From an uncultured Lachnospiraceae bacterium (GTDB taxonomy: Bacteria > Bacillota > Clostridia > Lachnospirales > Lachnospiraceae): 64,000 bases of DNA. The notes below the pieces were generated by a model. That model made no database searches. It saw nothing but the letters and a program-made list of their open reading frames with translations, and was not told where the DNA came from. This document shows, piece after piece, positions 9,457-19,961 of this stretch (position 1 is its first letter; every line of letters starts with the position of its first letter). A program made the position numbers and the translations under genes. The DNA lies in assembly GCA_947624815.1 (NCBI GenBank), contig CANQME010000001.1, positions 1 to 64,000 of the forward strand. The letters are read 5' to 3'.

Positions 9457-10335
9457 CCCGTCCCGCGCAGCCACGCTTTGCGGGAAGATCTCCCGGACCT
9501 TCTCGATATATTCCTCCGGCCGGGTCAGCGACGGGCTGTAATGGGTCAGCCACATTTCCTTCGGCTGCGCCTCCTTTGCCAGCCGGGCGGCTTCATACAT
9601 GGTCATATGCTTATAATCCCGGGCCTTCTCTTCCTTGCCGTCTTCGCCGTACATGCCCTCGCAAATGAACAGATCCGCGCCTGCGGCGTACTCGGCGATC
9701 ACCGGAACGGGCCTGGTGTCGGTGCAGTAAGTCACCTTCAGACCGCGCCTCGGCGGACCCAGTACCATATCCGGCGTGTAGGTGACGCCGTCCATGAGTA
9801 CATGTTCCCCTTTCTGCAGACGGCTCCACGCCTTCATCGGCACGCCCTGGCTCTTCGCCCGTTCCACATCGAACCGGCCCTTTCGGGGGATGGAAATGGA
9901 ATAGCCGTAGCAGGTTACATTGTGGTTCACCTTGAACGCGTCGATATCGTAGGGTCCGATATGCAGATGCTCCCGATTCTCGGAAAGCTCTGCGTACCGC
10001 AGCTCGAACGGCAGCTCCGGCGCGATGATGCGCAGGGAATCCGCCACCCTCTTAAGGCCCTTCGGCCCGATCATCACCACCGGCTCAGTCCGCTCTGCGT
10101 TTCCCATAGTCAGAAGAAGACCGGGCAGGCCGCTGCAGTGATCGGCGTGATAATGGGTAAAGCAGATGATATCGATAGGCTTGGGACTCCAGCCCTTTTC
10201 CTTCAGCGCGATCTGGGTCCCTTCGCCGCAGTCGATCAGCAGATTGCTTCCGCCGCAGCGGACCAGAAGAGACGTCAGCCACCGGTACGGCAGCGGCATC
10301 ATCCCGCCGGTTCCCAGAAGACATATATCCAGCAT
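9424..10335 (-). CDS. rnz: Ribonuclease Z
   Basis: MLDICLLGTGGMMPLPYR, FTHYHADHCSGLPG, YCTDTRP, LTHYSPS motifs. Confidence 0.95.
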   Translation of the reverse strand: MLDICLLGTGGMMPLPYRWLTSLLVRCGGSNLLIDCGEGTQIALKEKGWSPKPIDIICFTHYHADHCSGLPGLLLTMGNAERTEPVVMIGPKGLKRVADSLRIIAPELPFELRYAELSENREHLHIGPYDIDAFKVNHNVTCYGYSISIPRKGRFDVERAKSQGVPMKAWSRLQKGEHVLMDGVTYTPDMVLGPPRRGLKVTYCTDTRPVPVIAEYAAGADLFICEGMYGEDGKEEKARDYKHMTMYEAARLAKEAQPKEMWLTHYSPSLTRPEEYIEKVREIFPQSVAARDGRSVELGFDED

Positions 10336-10454
10336 AAAATCATTCTCCATTCAAAAAACTATGGATATTTTACCCGTAAGGACGTACTTTGTCAACTGAT
10401 TCGCCGGTTCCGCAGCGGAACTTGCCGGCTCTTCTTTCCTTTTATAACGCAAAA

Positions 10455-10490
10455 GGACTCCGAAGGAAATTTTCTCTCCCTTCGAAGTCC
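10455..10490 (-). terminator. Rho-independent terminator downstream of the GH78 gene
   Basis: Minus strand GGACTTCGAAGG-gagagaaaattt-CCTTCGGAGTCC-TTTT. Confidence 0.8.
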
Positions 10491-10535
10491 ATTGTTTTGC
10501 AGCCTGCGTTCCGTTATACTCTCAGAGCCGTCGTC

Positions 10536-13259
10536 CTATACCGTAAATTCCTGTTCTCCCGGTCCGGCTGTATATCTTGTTCCGTCCGGAAGCACCACCT
10601 CCGCCTCCAGATTGGCGGGAAGCTTCACCCGCAGCGTCCACGCCGTGTTCCGATAATTCCACTCGCTCTCGATCCGTCCTGCAGGAGAATCGTAGCAGGC
10701 ATACGCATGCTTAAGAAGCGGATGGGGCACTGGGGCGATCACCGTTTTCTCGTCACGGTAACGAATGCCGCAGACGCCGGAGATCAGCCATCCGGAGACC
10801 GCTCCGTAAGAATAATGGTTCTGCGACGCCTTTCCGTCCCAGGTCTCCCAGATCGTAGTCGCTCCCTGCTTCACGGCATAGAGCCAGCCGGGCGCCGTCT
10901 CCTGCAAAAGCAGCCGGTAAGCGGTCTCCGTATAGCCGTATTCTGCCAGTGTGCCGCACAGATCCGGGGTCGTCAAAAAACCGGTATTTAAGTGATAATC
11001 ATTGTTTTGCACCAGCTTGTTCAGTTCGTCTGCCGCGGCACGGTTCTCCTCTCCGTCCAGAAGGCCGAACCGGACAGGCCGGATATACTGACACTGCCGT
11101 TCGCTTCGAATGGCGCCGTGATCTGTATATTCCTCCCGGAAAGCGCGGCGTGCGCCCTCTGCGATACGGGCGAACCGTTCCGCGTCCTCTGCCATCCAGG
11201 CGCCGCTTTCGCCGTCTTCCTTCATCTGCGTGAACCGTTTCGCATCCTCTGTCCAGGCGCCGACCCCCGCACCTTCCTCCGTCCGCGCGAACCGTTCCGC
11301 ATCCGCCGTCTCTCCGAGAAGCGCGGCGATCTCCGACAGCAGCCGCCCGGAATAGGCCAGATAAGCGGTGGCGACATCGAAATTGCCGTTGCGCATGGCG
11401 GCCATCGGATTACTCCCCGGTTCGCACCATTCGCCGTAATCGATCCCGTTATGAATCCCATAGAGAGGCTGTCCCTCGCTGTCTGTCCGGTCGCTGTCAG
11501 CCCTCCCGGCAAGGAAGGCAAACCACCGTTTCATCATCGGATAATTGTCCCGCAGCACCCGGATATCGCCGCTTCTTTGGTAGACCGCGTACGGCACCAG
11601 AATACAGGCGTCGCCCCAGGCCGCGGAGCCGTACAGAAGCCCGCTGAAATAACTGGGACGGTTGTTGGGCGGAGCGATATTGGGAAGCCGTCCGTCCTCC
11701 TGCTGCCCGAAGCGGCACTGCCGGAGCCATTTGAGGAATACCGGCGCGGAATCCATCAGCGTCAGACCGGTCTCCGCAAAGATCCCTGCATCTCCGGTCC
11801 ATGCAGCGCGCTCCCTCGTCGGGCAGTCCGTCGGCACATCGCAGAAATTTCCCTTCTGACTCCAGACACTGTTGCGGAAAAGCTGATTGACCAGTTCATT
11901 GTCACAGGAAAATTCCGCCGTTTCCGCCATATCCGAATAGACGGCATGAGCGACGAAACGGGCGTTTTCCAGATTCAGCCCGGTCTCTGCTTTCACATAA
12001 CGAAAACCCATGATCGTAAAGCGGGGCTTATAATGGTTCGCTCCCTCTTTGCAGATGTAGGAGATCATCTGGTAGGTGCCGTTCTCCTTATGCCGCTTGC
12101 GGTCTTCGAAATTTTCCTGCGTAAAATTACCGTCGGCATCCAGAGTTTCTCCATGCAGAAGGCGGATCTCCTCTCCGTCCCTGCCGTCGACCCAGAATTC
12201 CACGTACCCCGCCAGATTCTGGCCGAAATCAATGACCCGGCTGCCGTCCGGCGTCGTGATCAGCCGGCCCTCAAAGGCTTCCTTCTCCTTCACGGGTACG
12301 GTATCCATGCCCCGAAGCGCTCCCGGCGCTCCGTTTTCCAATACATTGACGCCGTGCCAGTCCTCCGCCGTCCTGCGCGCGTCATAAACTTCTCCCTGCT
12401 GCAGATCGTTCTGACGCAGGGGACCGTCCTGCGACGCTTCCCAGCTCTCATCCGTAACCAGAACCGTTTTCCCTCCGCATTCCAGCTGGCACAGCAGAGC
12501 CAACGTATCCCCATAGAGGCAGCGGTCGCCGTCCACGCCGGAGGTGCTGCGGTACCAGCCGTCGCCGAGAAGGACTGTGATCTCATTCTCCCCGTCTTTC
12601 AGAAGCTCCGTGATGTCATAGGTCTGAAACGGGATCTCGTAAGCATAGTTGGATGTTCCAGGCGTCAGGACCGCGTCGCCGACACGCCGGCCGTTGAGAC
12701 AGGCTTCGTAGAGGCCCAGAGCCGTGATGTAAAGGCGGGCCTGCGTTCCCTCCCGGGATGCGCCTTCCACCGTGAATTTCTTTCGAAGAATGCCGGCCGG
12801 CTGATGCGGCACATAGGGCTCCTTCTCTCCGCCGGCCTCTCCCCGTTCCTCCCACGCTGCCTTCGCCAGGCGGTTGATCGCGTCGGAACAGTCGTAATTC
12901 TCCGCCGTCAGTTTTTCAAGCTCAGGCGTGATCCACTTCGCCTGCCAGTCCGTCCCCGTCAGAAGACCCATTTCAAAGAAAGCCTCATCGCTGTCATCTC
13001 CGGCTTCTCCATGCTCATCCCACAGACGCACCTTCCAGAAGATCCGCTCCCTGCTGCGGGCCGCGCCGCCGTAAACCGCGTGCATCTTCCCGGTATTCAC
13101 CCGGCCGCTGTCCCAGACGGTTTCATCACCGGACAAGGCCACGATCTGATACGCGGTCTGTTTTACGCCTCCCCCGCACTGCCAGGACAGAAACGGCGCA
13201 CTGTCGCTGATACCGACCGGATCGCGGCGGTAATTCGCTTTCAGATTGATCGCTTTCAC
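10536..13259 (-). CDS. GH78 family alpha-L-rhamnosidase
   Basis: CDVPTDCPTRERAAWTGDAGIFAETG, YGEWCEPG, TIWETWDGKASQNHYSYGAVSGWL; GTG start with SD aggaggagaa proposed at 13259. Confidence 0.92.
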   Translation of the reverse strand: MKAINLKANYRRDPVGISDSAPFLSWQCGGGVKQTAYQIVALSGDETVWDSGRVNTGKMHAVYGGAARSRERIFWKVRLWDEHGEAGDDSDEAFFEMGLLTGTDWQAKWITPELEKLTAENYDCSDAINRLAKAAWEERGEAGGEKEPYVPHQPAGILRKKFTVEGASREGTQARLYITALGLYEACLNGRRVGDAVLTPGTSNYAYEIPFQTYDITELLKDGENEITVLLGDGWYRSTSGVDGDRCLYGDTLALLCQLECGGKTVLVTDESWEASQDGPLRQNDLQQGEVYDARRTAEDWHGVNVLENGAPGALRGMDTVPVKEKEAFEGRLITTPDGSRVIDFGQNLAGYVEFWVDGRDGEEIRLLHGETLDADGNFTQENFEDRKRHKENGTYQMISYICKEGANHYKPRFTIMGFRYVKAETGLNLENARFVAHAVYSDMAETAEFSCDNELVNQLFRNSVWSQKGNFCDVPTDCPTRERAAWTGDAGIFAETGLTLMDSAPVFLKWLRQCRFGQQEDGRLPNIAPPNNRPSYFSGLLYGSAAWGDACILVPYAVYQRSGDIRVLRDNYPMMKRWFAFLAGRADSDRTDSEGQPLYGIHNGIDYGEWCEPGSNPMAAMRNGNFDVATAYLAYSGRLLSEIAALLGETADAERFARTEEGAGVGAWTEDAKRFTQMKEDGESGAWMAEDAERFARIAEGARRAFREEYTDHGAIRSERQCQYIRPVRFGLLDGEENRAAADELNKLVQNNDYHLNTGFLTTPDLCGTLAEYGYTETAYRLLLQETAPGWLYAVKQGATTIWETWDGKASQNHYSYGAVSGWLISGVCGIRYRDEKTVIAPVPHPLLKHAYACYDSPAGRIESEWNYRNTAWTLRVKLPANLEAEVVLPDGTRYTAGPGEQEFTV
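11151..11310. repeat. In-frame ~57-60 bp tandem duplication (about 2.5 units) in the GH78 gene
   Basis: Protein DAERFARTEEGAGVGAWTEDAKRFTQMKEDGESGAWMAEDAERFARIAEGARR; DNA copies share gaaccgttccgcatcc and ccaggcgccg. Confidence 0.85.
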
Positions 13260-13279
13260 TTGTTCTCCTCCTGCTGCCC

Positions 13280-14857
13280 TCACTCTATCGACATATCGGC
13301 CACATCCCGGCGAAGCCCGTCATACTCGGCGAAGCCCATACATTTGGGCTGACCGTCTTCCGCCGGATCCATGTTCAGATAGATCTGGAACTGGGCATCG
13401 GAGCGCAGAGTCAGACGCAGCTTCATCTGTCCGTTGTGTTCGCCGTGAACCTGCAGGTCGCTTTCGATCGTCGTCTCTCCCGGCATGAACATATTGGCCG
13501 GCGCCTTTACACGGATCCAACCGTCATAGAAAGTCTTTCCGTCCTCGCTGAAATTCTCATACCGCGTCTGCAGCTGTCCGGACTCAAGAAGCGTATTCTC
13601 CACCATGCCGCTTGACCCACGGATACGAAGCGGAAATTCCATAGTCACAGGCTTAAGTGCCTCAGATGCCGGCAGCGAATACGGGATCTGAGCCGCGTCC
13701 GGCGTTCTCTGTGCAGGAACCGGTTCCGCCGGCGCCTTGTCAAGCAACCGGCACACGCGCAGCCGGCACTCTACATTTCCCTCGCAGAGCCGGGTCTTCT
13801 CATTCCACAGCGCCCTCGTGCTGTCGGGATGCCAGCTCATGGGCGAATAGTATACCCAGCGGCCTTCCGGATCGCTTAAGTCGACTCCCTGATACGCCCG
13901 GCCTTCCTTCATGGAACGGTCAATGTGGATCAGCGCCGGTCCGATATTGCCTGCCCGGTGATGCCGGACGCCGGCGATGGCGTACTGATACAGCACATTC
14001 AGATACCGGCCGCGGGTGATCAGGTCATTGCTTAAGGGAACGACTCCCAGCACTCCGAAATCCGTCTTCGGTGAAAACCGCGGAGACATGCAGACCGCGC
14101 AGGTCTCATCCGGTGAGAAGATCGCCGTCTCCTCGTAGCCCAGTGTATCCGTGATAAACGCAGTTTCCTCGCTGTCCAGCATCTGCAGGCAGCTTTCGCT
14201 GATGCTCCTTCCGCCGCCCGCCAGCGTGATCCCGCGGCCGCCGCGCACGAACTGCTTCACTTCCCCGCCCCGCTGCTCCTTCGCCAGGCTGAAGCCGGGA
14301 TGCTCCGGATCCGGCTCCACCGCGCCTATGCTGCTGATGATGCGGGCGTCCTCGATCGCGTATGCATTTTCATGCCGCACCAGCTTCCCGAGGAAATTAA
14401 ACGCGCCGCTGCCCGTCAGGCTGGAGAAGCAGACATGCTCCATATCCGGCGCGATGATCGGTTCGGACCACCGCATGAAGATGCCCGGGATCTTCGCGAC
14501 CTCCTCCGGGAAAATAACCTCCAGAAGCTCGGATCTCTCGCAATGATCCAGATCCGGGCTGCATTCCAGCACATAGTCCCCCAGAAGCACCCTCTTATTG
14601 TCGGCAAAGCACATCCACCGGATGCCGTTGGCTCCCTGTTTCTTCGGAATGAGGCCGTCATAGACCTCGCAGATATCGGTACCGTCGTCATTGACCGAAA
14701 AGACCCGGTACCAGTCCTTTCCCTTCTCCAGCCTCTGTACGGAGACCAGCACCCTGCCGGAATACGTATAGGTGCCGTTCACATCCGGCCCCAGTCCTTC
14801 GGGGAGCGGAACCGTCGTAACCTCAATGCGTCCAAACTCTTTATTCTGTATGATCAT
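13280..14857 (-). CDS. Uncharacterised ~525-aa protein, possibly beta-propeller-like
   Basis: Long ORF in operon with GH78; repeated YxP/SPDET-type blade-like segments; no confident family assignment. Confidence 0.7.
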   Translation of the reverse strand: MIIQNKEFGRIEVTTVPLPEGLGPDVNGTYTYSGRVLVSVQRLEKGKDWYRVFSVNDDGTDICEVYDGLIPKKQGANGIRWMCFADNKRVLLGDYVLECSPDLDHCERSELLEVIFPEEVAKIPGIFMRWSEPIIAPDMEHVCFSSLTGSGAFNFLGKLVRHENAYAIEDARIISSIGAVEPDPEHPGFSLAKEQRGGEVKQFVRGGRGITLAGGGRSISESCLQMLDSEETAFITDTLGYEETAIFSPDETCAVCMSPRFSPKTDFGVLGVVPLSNDLITRGRYLNVLYQYAIAGVRHHRAGNIGPALIHIDRSMKEGRAYQGVDLSDPEGRWVYYSPMSWHPDSTRALWNEKTRLCEGNVECRLRVCRLLDKAPAEPVPAQRTPDAAQIPYSLPASEALKPVTMEFPLRIRGSSGMVENTLLESGQLQTRYENFSEDGKTFYDGWIRVKAPANMFMPGETTIESDLQVHGEHNGQMKLRLTLRSDAQFQIYLNMDPAEDGQPKCMGFAEYDGLRRDVADMSIE

Positions 14858-14950
14858 AATAACGCCTCCTGGTTATAATGATGTCGTTTGTCCAAATCGT
14901 ATCTATATTTTTTTCTATGTCTTTCTTTCAGCCACATAAATTATCTGCAT

Positions 14951-15796
14951 CTATATTCTGTCTTTGAGCCACTTCGCGCTCAGCTGCAGGCTCTTCACCG
15001 GATCCTTATTGATCCAGTTCTTGTGGCTCTCCAGCACAACCTTTTCCACTCCGTTTTCGGCGGCAATCTCCCACAAACCGTCCAGATCCATGTTCCCGGT
15101 TCCCAGCTCCATACTGTCGGCCGCAAGGATCGGCGTCATGGCCGGGCCGGACTGGCGGCTGCCCCGGTCGTTGATATGCCAGAGCTTCATACGGCTGCCC
15201 AGCCTCTTCATCCACGCCTTCGCATCGGCGCCGCCGTCGGTAAACCAGTAGCCGTCGAACTCGAAGTTCACCGCCGACGCATCCGTCTCTCCGATCAGGA
15301 TCTCATACGCTCGGATCCCCGGCCGGACCTGCAGAAGTTCAACATTGTGATTGTGGTAAAGAAGCGAGATACCGGCGCCTTTCAGCTTATCGCCCGCCCG
15401 GTTCAACCGCCCGGCCAGCTCCTTCACCACGGCTTCATTCCCGTAATCAAACCGGTACATTCCCGTGATGACGACCGTATCCGTTCCGAAGCTTTCCGCC
15501 TCCCCGATCACAGCCTCCGGCTCCCGCTCAAGACTGCCCAGGTCGGTGTGAAGGCTGGCGACCTCAAGGCCGCTCTCTTTCAGGAGCGCGTGCCAGTCCA
15601 GCTTTCCGCCGTTTCCGGTGGGCATGCCGGCCGCTCGGGTCATCATCCGCACCATCATGGAACTCGGATGGATCATGAAACGGTTGAGCTCGACTCCGTC
15701 GTATCCCGCGATCCGGATCTGTTTCAATGCTTCGGCAGCCTTCGCCGGGCTGCCCGTGACTGTGCCGAGCATGATCTGCTGTACGTAAGTTTTCAT
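14951..15796 (-). CDS. Sugar phosphate isomerase/epimerase (AP-endonuclease 2-like TIM barrel)
   Basis: IRIAGYDGVELNRF, LLYHNHNVELLQV, VNFEFDGYW, KLWHINDRG, VLESHKNW pattern. Confidence 0.88.
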   Translation of the reverse strand: MKTYVQQIMLGTVTGSPAKAAEALKQIRIAGYDGVELNRFMIHPSSMMVRMMTRAAGMPTGNGGKLDWHALLKESGLEVASLHTDLGSLEREPEAVIGEAESFGTDTVVITGMYRFDYGNEAVVKELAGRLNRAGDKLKGAGISLLYHNHNVELLQVRPGIRAYEILIGETDASAVNFEFDGYWFTDGGADAKAWMKRLGSRMKLWHINDRGSRQSGPAMTPILAADSMELGTGNMDLDGLWEIAAENGVEKVVLESHKNWINKDPVKSLQLSAKWLKDRI

Positions 15797-15839
15797 GTCT
15801 GTCTCTCCTGTCGCGTCATTTTCGTTTCTCCACAGCCGT

Positions 15840-17360
15840 TTATTTTGCCCCTGCCGGCTCCTTCAGCGCCGCCTTCTTCTGTGCGATCCGCTTCTGAACC
15901 TCTACCATTTCCTTTTTATCCAGCTTGCAGAAGCGCATCGCCCACAGCGTGCAAATCCAACCGATGATAGCCAGACCATAACGCAGAACCATCGTGACCC
16001 AGAAGATGGCGCCTGTCGCCGCGTCGCCGGGCTGAGGAAGCGTAGAGGTATAACCGATCACGGCCACGCCAGCTGTCGCGATCAGGGCTGAGAAGGAGGA
16101 TACGATCTTATCGATCAGGCTGTATGTACCGGAGACTACCGCCGGGATGTACTTGCCGCTGCGGTCCAGCTCATAGTCGATAACGTCGGCCATGAAAGCG
16201 GTTCCGGCTGTGGTGCCGACCATCATGAATCCATTGCAGACCAGTGTCAATAAGATGTAAAGGATCATCGTGATTCCGAAGCTGGCAATGGTCTGGGTGC
16301 CCACCGTATACCAGGTGACCGTAAAGAAAAAGATCATTACCGCGTTGGCGATGATACAATTCCGGGCCCACGCGACGATGGATTCCTTGTTACCATGCTT
16401 ACCGCAGTAGCGGGCTCCGATAATCGCGAAGATGATGGACGGCAGCATGCCTCCCACAGACAGCAGCGTAGCAATCGTCATATTGCCGATCAGGATACCG
16501 GAAAGCATGGTGCTGACGACAGCTGCGCTTCCGGCCTGCTGGGCGATCTTATCGGACGCTGCGGAAACGATATAGGCCTGCAGGGGCTTATTGTGGGCCA
16601 GTACGTCAACCATGTCTTTCCATTTCAGACGTTCATCGCTCTTATTGGTGCCCTCGAAATTCTCGGGTTTGTCGTAGGAGGAGATTCCGATGCAGACCAG
16701 GATCACGCCCACTAAGGATACCAGAACCGTCACGGTCGCAGCCGCCGTCAGATACGCCTGGCTGTAATTCATGGAATAACCGGTATCTGTCACGACGACC
16801 TCGCCAAATTTGGGCAGCAGCACCGCGTTCAGGATAATGGAGAACGCCATCGGAACCAGATAATTGAAGACTGTATTCCAGACGCCGACGGTCGGACGCT
16901 GTTTGGGATCATTCGTAAGAAGCGGGCCCAATGTCTGCGCCGTCATATTGACGATCGTATAGCCGATGACATAGAGCATATAAGTTGCAAGGAACATGGG
17001 AATACCGAAACCCTTGCTTGCGGTCCAGGAGAACATGGACATAAGACCGATGGACTGCACTGCCCAGCCCAAAAGCATCAGCGGCCGGATCTTGCCCCAT
17101 TTCGTATTGACACGATCATAGAGGAAGGCCAGAAGCGGGTCCGTAACGGCGTCGAAGATACGTGTAAATGTCAGAAGCCCGCCGACGACCAGCGTGGAAA
17201 TTCCGAAACCGATGCTGGCTGCGTAAGACGCCTGTCCGATCAGCGTGTAAACGGCCATACCGTTTAACGCGTTGCAGGAGATCAGAATGATCTGCCAGAG
17301 CTTGGCGCGCCGGTACTGGACACCGTCAATTTCACTTTGGGAACGCTTTGTTTTTTCCAT
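15840..17360 (-). CDS. GPH-family glycoside:cation symporter (MFS)
   Basis: Multi-TM protein with FTRIFDAVTDPLLAFLYDRVNTKWGKIRPLML motif. Confidence 0.9.
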   Translation of the reverse strand: MEKTKRSQSEIDGVQYRRAKLWQIILISCNALNGMAVYTLIGQASYAASIGFGISTLVVGGLLTFTRIFDAVTDPLLAFLYDRVNTKWGKIRPLMLLGWAVQSIGLMSMFSWTASKGFGIPMFLATYMLYVIGYTIVNMTAQTLGPLLTNDPKQRPTVGVWNTVFNYLVPMAFSIILNAVLLPKFGEVVVTDTGYSMNYSQAYLTAAATVTVLVSLVGVILVCIGISSYDKPENFEGTNKSDERLKWKDMVDVLAHNKPLQAYIVSAASDKIAQQAGSAAVVSTMLSGILIGNMTIATLLSVGGMLPSIIFAIIGARYCGKHGNKESIVAWARNCIIANAVMIFFFTVTWYTVGTQTIASFGITMILYILLTLVCNGFMMVGTTAGTAFMADVIDYELDRSGKYIPAVVSGTYSLIDKIVSSFSALIATAGVAVIGYTSTLPQPGDAATGAIFWVTMVLRYGLAIIGWICTLWAMRFCKLDKKEMVEVQKRIAQKKAALKEPAGAK

Positions 17361-17521
17361 GGTGTTTTCTCTCCTTTTCTCTTTTTCCCTATTCCCCATT
17401 GACTTTGGGTTATATTTATTGTACAAATTATACAGAAACGTGAAAAGTCACTGGTTCGGGAAATGTTATACTGATTCGGGAAGTTTTGGATGCTGAATCG
17501 CGAAACGAAGGGGGCGCACAG

Positions 17522-18817
17522 ATGGATACGTATAGGAACCTTCCCACGGGCACACGAATACCTGAGACAGCGGACGCGGCGATGACGCGTGCGGAGCAGA
17601 ACCTCCGCCTTCTGCAGTCAGCCATTCCTTCCGGCGAGAAGTTCTATGTCTGGGCCTATGCTGAGGACGGTCACGTCATCGCCACATCCTGTCCCGAATC
17701 GGAGAGCGATCTTCTGCATCACGCATTCTCGGTCTTCGGCGGAGTGGAAAAAGCGCTTTCCTGCGCCGTGTCACGGAAGGACCGCCCTTCCCTGATCGGT
17801 TCTCCCATCGGGATGCAGTGGGCCGTCACCTTCGAGACTGCCCGCAAAGATAACCTGTTTTTCGTCATCGGCCCGGTCTTCTACGCACCGCCTACCGAAT
17901 CGCAGCTGCGCGAGGCCCTGCGGCCCTATCGGGACAGCATTGAAAACGGCAGCTGGGCGGCCGAACTGATCCGGCGATCCTCAGAGATGCCGGTCATGCC
18001 CTACTCCATCTTTACCCGTTACGCAGTCATGGTACACAATACGCTGACCGGCAGCCAGTTCAACGTCTGCGACCTGTTTGATGCCTCCGGCTCGATCGAA
18101 AAAGATCCGACGGCTTTACCTGCTGAATCTTATCATAAACGTGACCGTACGAAGGTCTACCAGGCGGAACAGGCTCTCCTGGAAATGGTCCGCAAGGGCG
18201 ACATCAACTATCAGGGCGCGCTGACTCTGAGCAGCAGCTTAAGCTCCGGCGTTCCCGTCCAGGGCAGGGAACCTCTCCGGCAGGCCCGAAACAGCATCAT
18301 CGTATTCACCTCTCTGGTCTGCCGCGCCGCCATGGAAGGCGGTCTGAGCCCGGAGATTGCTTATTCCCTTGGAGATTCCTATATCGAAGCCGTCGAGAAC
18401 AGCCGCGACACCGGAGAACTGAACGAGCTGGCGCTGACGATGTACCACGATTTTATCTATCGGGTACACCATCTTCACCATAATCCCGACTGTTCTCCGG
18501 CCATTCAGAAATGTTGCGATTATATTGAACTGAACCCGGACAAAAAAATCCGTATCTCCGATCTGGCAAGCCTGACCGGGTATACGGAATATTACCTGAC
18601 TGAAAAATTTAAAAAGGAAACCGGCGTTCCCCTGTTTCTCTACATTCGCCGGTCAAAGACCGACCGCGCCAGGATGCTTCTGGCTTCGACGGAGCTGTCC
18701 GTCCAGCAGATCGCGGAAAAGCTGGCGTTCAGCAGCCAGAACTATTTCGCCCGCTGCTTCCGCGAAGACGCGGGCTGCTCGCCCGCACAGTACCGGAAGG
18801 ACGCCAAGAACCGGTAG
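17522..18817 (+). CDS. AraC family transcriptional regulator
   Basis: C-terminal HTH (IRISDLASLTGYTEYYLTEKFKKETGVPLFLYIRRSKTDRARMLLASTELSVQQIAEKLAFSSQNYFARCFREDAGCSPAQYRK); divergent from the GH78 operon. Confidence 0.92.
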   Translation: MDTYRNLPTGTRIPETADAAMTRAEQNLRLLQSAIPSGEKFYVWAYAEDGHVIATSCPESESDLLHHAFSVFGGVEKALSCAVSRKDRPSLIGSPIGMQWAVTFETARKDNLFFVIGPVFYAPPTESQLREALRPYRDSIENGSWAAELIRRSSEMPVMPYSIFTRYAVMVHNTLTGSQFNVCDLFDASGSIEKDPTALPAESYHKRDRTKVYQAEQALLEMVRKGDINYQGALTLSSSLSSGVPVQGREPLRQARNSIIVFTSLVCRAAMEGGLSPEIAYSLGDSYIEAVENSRDTGELNELALTMYHDFIYRVHHLHHNPDCSPAIQKCCDYIELNPDKKIRISDLASLTGYTEYYLTEKFKKETGVPLFLYIRRSKTDRARMLLASTELSVQQIAEKLAFSSQNYFARCFREDAGCSPAQYRKDAKNR

Positions 18818-18979
18818 CGGTAGCGGCATCTGTTTTTGCTGCCGGCAAACATTTTTTTGCATCAACGGTTCATTTTTGCTCACCCGATAAATTCTGCCGG
18901 TACCGCCTCTGTTCATGGAGATCAGCAGCTGTACCGGCAGATATGTCCGTTCTTTCATTCAAAGGACGAGAAAACGTCC

Positions 18980-19222
18980 TTACAACAGCTCCGTCCTCTC
19001 CTCCACATCCACCGGCAGGCGGAATTGCCGGATCAGCTGATCGTAGCACTCCTCGCACAGATCCAGATGATGCACCTCTCCGTCCTTCTCCGAGAAATAA
19101 TCCCAGGCGTGGTCGATCATCAGCACGCCCTCCCTGACAATGCCGTCCTTCACCGCCAGCTTTTTCGCACAATGGTTGCAGATCACAGTCTCCAGCTCCC
19201 CGTTCTTCGTGTACTTCCTCAT
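18980..19222 (-). CDS. Small protein with two CxxC motifs (putative zinc-binding), uncharacterised
   Basis: MRKYTKNGELETVICNHCAKKLAVKDG...LDLCEECYDQLIRQF. Confidence 0.7.
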   Translation of the reverse strand: MRKYTKNGELETVICNHCAKKLAVKDGIVREGVLMIDHAWDYFSEKDGEVHHLDLCEECYDQLIRQFRLPVDVEERTELL

Positions 19223-19426
19223 CCTTACGCTCACCTTTCTGTTTTCATCCTGAATTCCCGCGAAGGGGTATCCTGTTTCCGTGCGCCCGCCAGATACGGC
19301 GCCTCCATTGCAACCGCTTGCCTGTCCGGCATGCTGCAATGGCTATGATAAGAAAAGGATACCTGCCTCTCACAGATACCCTTACATTATAGATCGTTTC
19401 CTGTCGAATTTTAAGTGGTAAATGTT

Positions 19427-19930
19427 TCATACGCCGCGCCGCCACAGGATCAGCGCGTCCTCCGTCGGGTTCCGGTAATAATCCTTCCGCCTTCCCTCCC
19501 CGGCAAAACCAAAGGATTCGTAGAGCTTCCGGGCCGCTGTGTTTCCTGCCCGAACCTCCAGGGTCATCTCCCCCACCCCTTCTTTTCTGGCAAAGGCTTC
19601 CATCGCTTCCATCAGTTTACGGCCGACGCCGCGCCGGCGCTGGGCCAGATTCACGGCGATCCGCTCGATCTCGCCAACGCCTGCGAGGACGCGGAGATTG
19701 GCGTAGCCGCAGATATCTTCCCCGCACTCCGCAACCCAGAAATGGTCATAATCGTTCGCCAGAGCGTCCGCCAGAAGCTTCATGGACCAGGCGTCGGCAA
19801 AGCATTCCTGCTCCAGCTGCCAGACCTTCCGCAGGTCGGCAGCCGTCATAGGGCGAACTATGATCTCAGCAGATACTCCTGCCTGCACGCCGGTCTTCTC
19901 TTCCATCCCGCTACATACCGAACCGCTCAA
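19427..19930 (-). CDS. rimI: Ribosomal protein S18-alanine N-acetyltransferase
   Basis: GNAT pattern: ECFADAWS, IERIAVNLAQRRRGVGRKLMEAM, LEVRAGNTAARKLYESFGF; next to tsaB/tsaE. Confidence 0.92.
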   Translation of the reverse strand: MSGSVCSGMEEKTGVQAGVSAEIIVRPMTAADLRKVWQLEQECFADAWSMKLLADALANDYDHFWVAECGEDICGYANLRVLAGVGEIERIAVNLAQRRRGVGRKLMEAMEAFARKEGVGEMTLEVRAGNTAARKLYESFGFAGEGRRKDYYRNPTEDALILWRRGV

Positions 19931-19961
19931 TATCCTTCTCCCTCCGCCTCAGACTGCTGCC

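Noticed and set aside
10992-13352. 786-aa + strand ORF
   Set aside because: Antisense to the GH78 rhamnosidase; no independent support.
18894-18940. Inverted repeat ctgccggtac...gtaccggcag downstream of the small zinc protein gene
   Set aside because: 10-bp stem with a long loop and no T-tract; probably a weak 3' structure, insufficient for a call.
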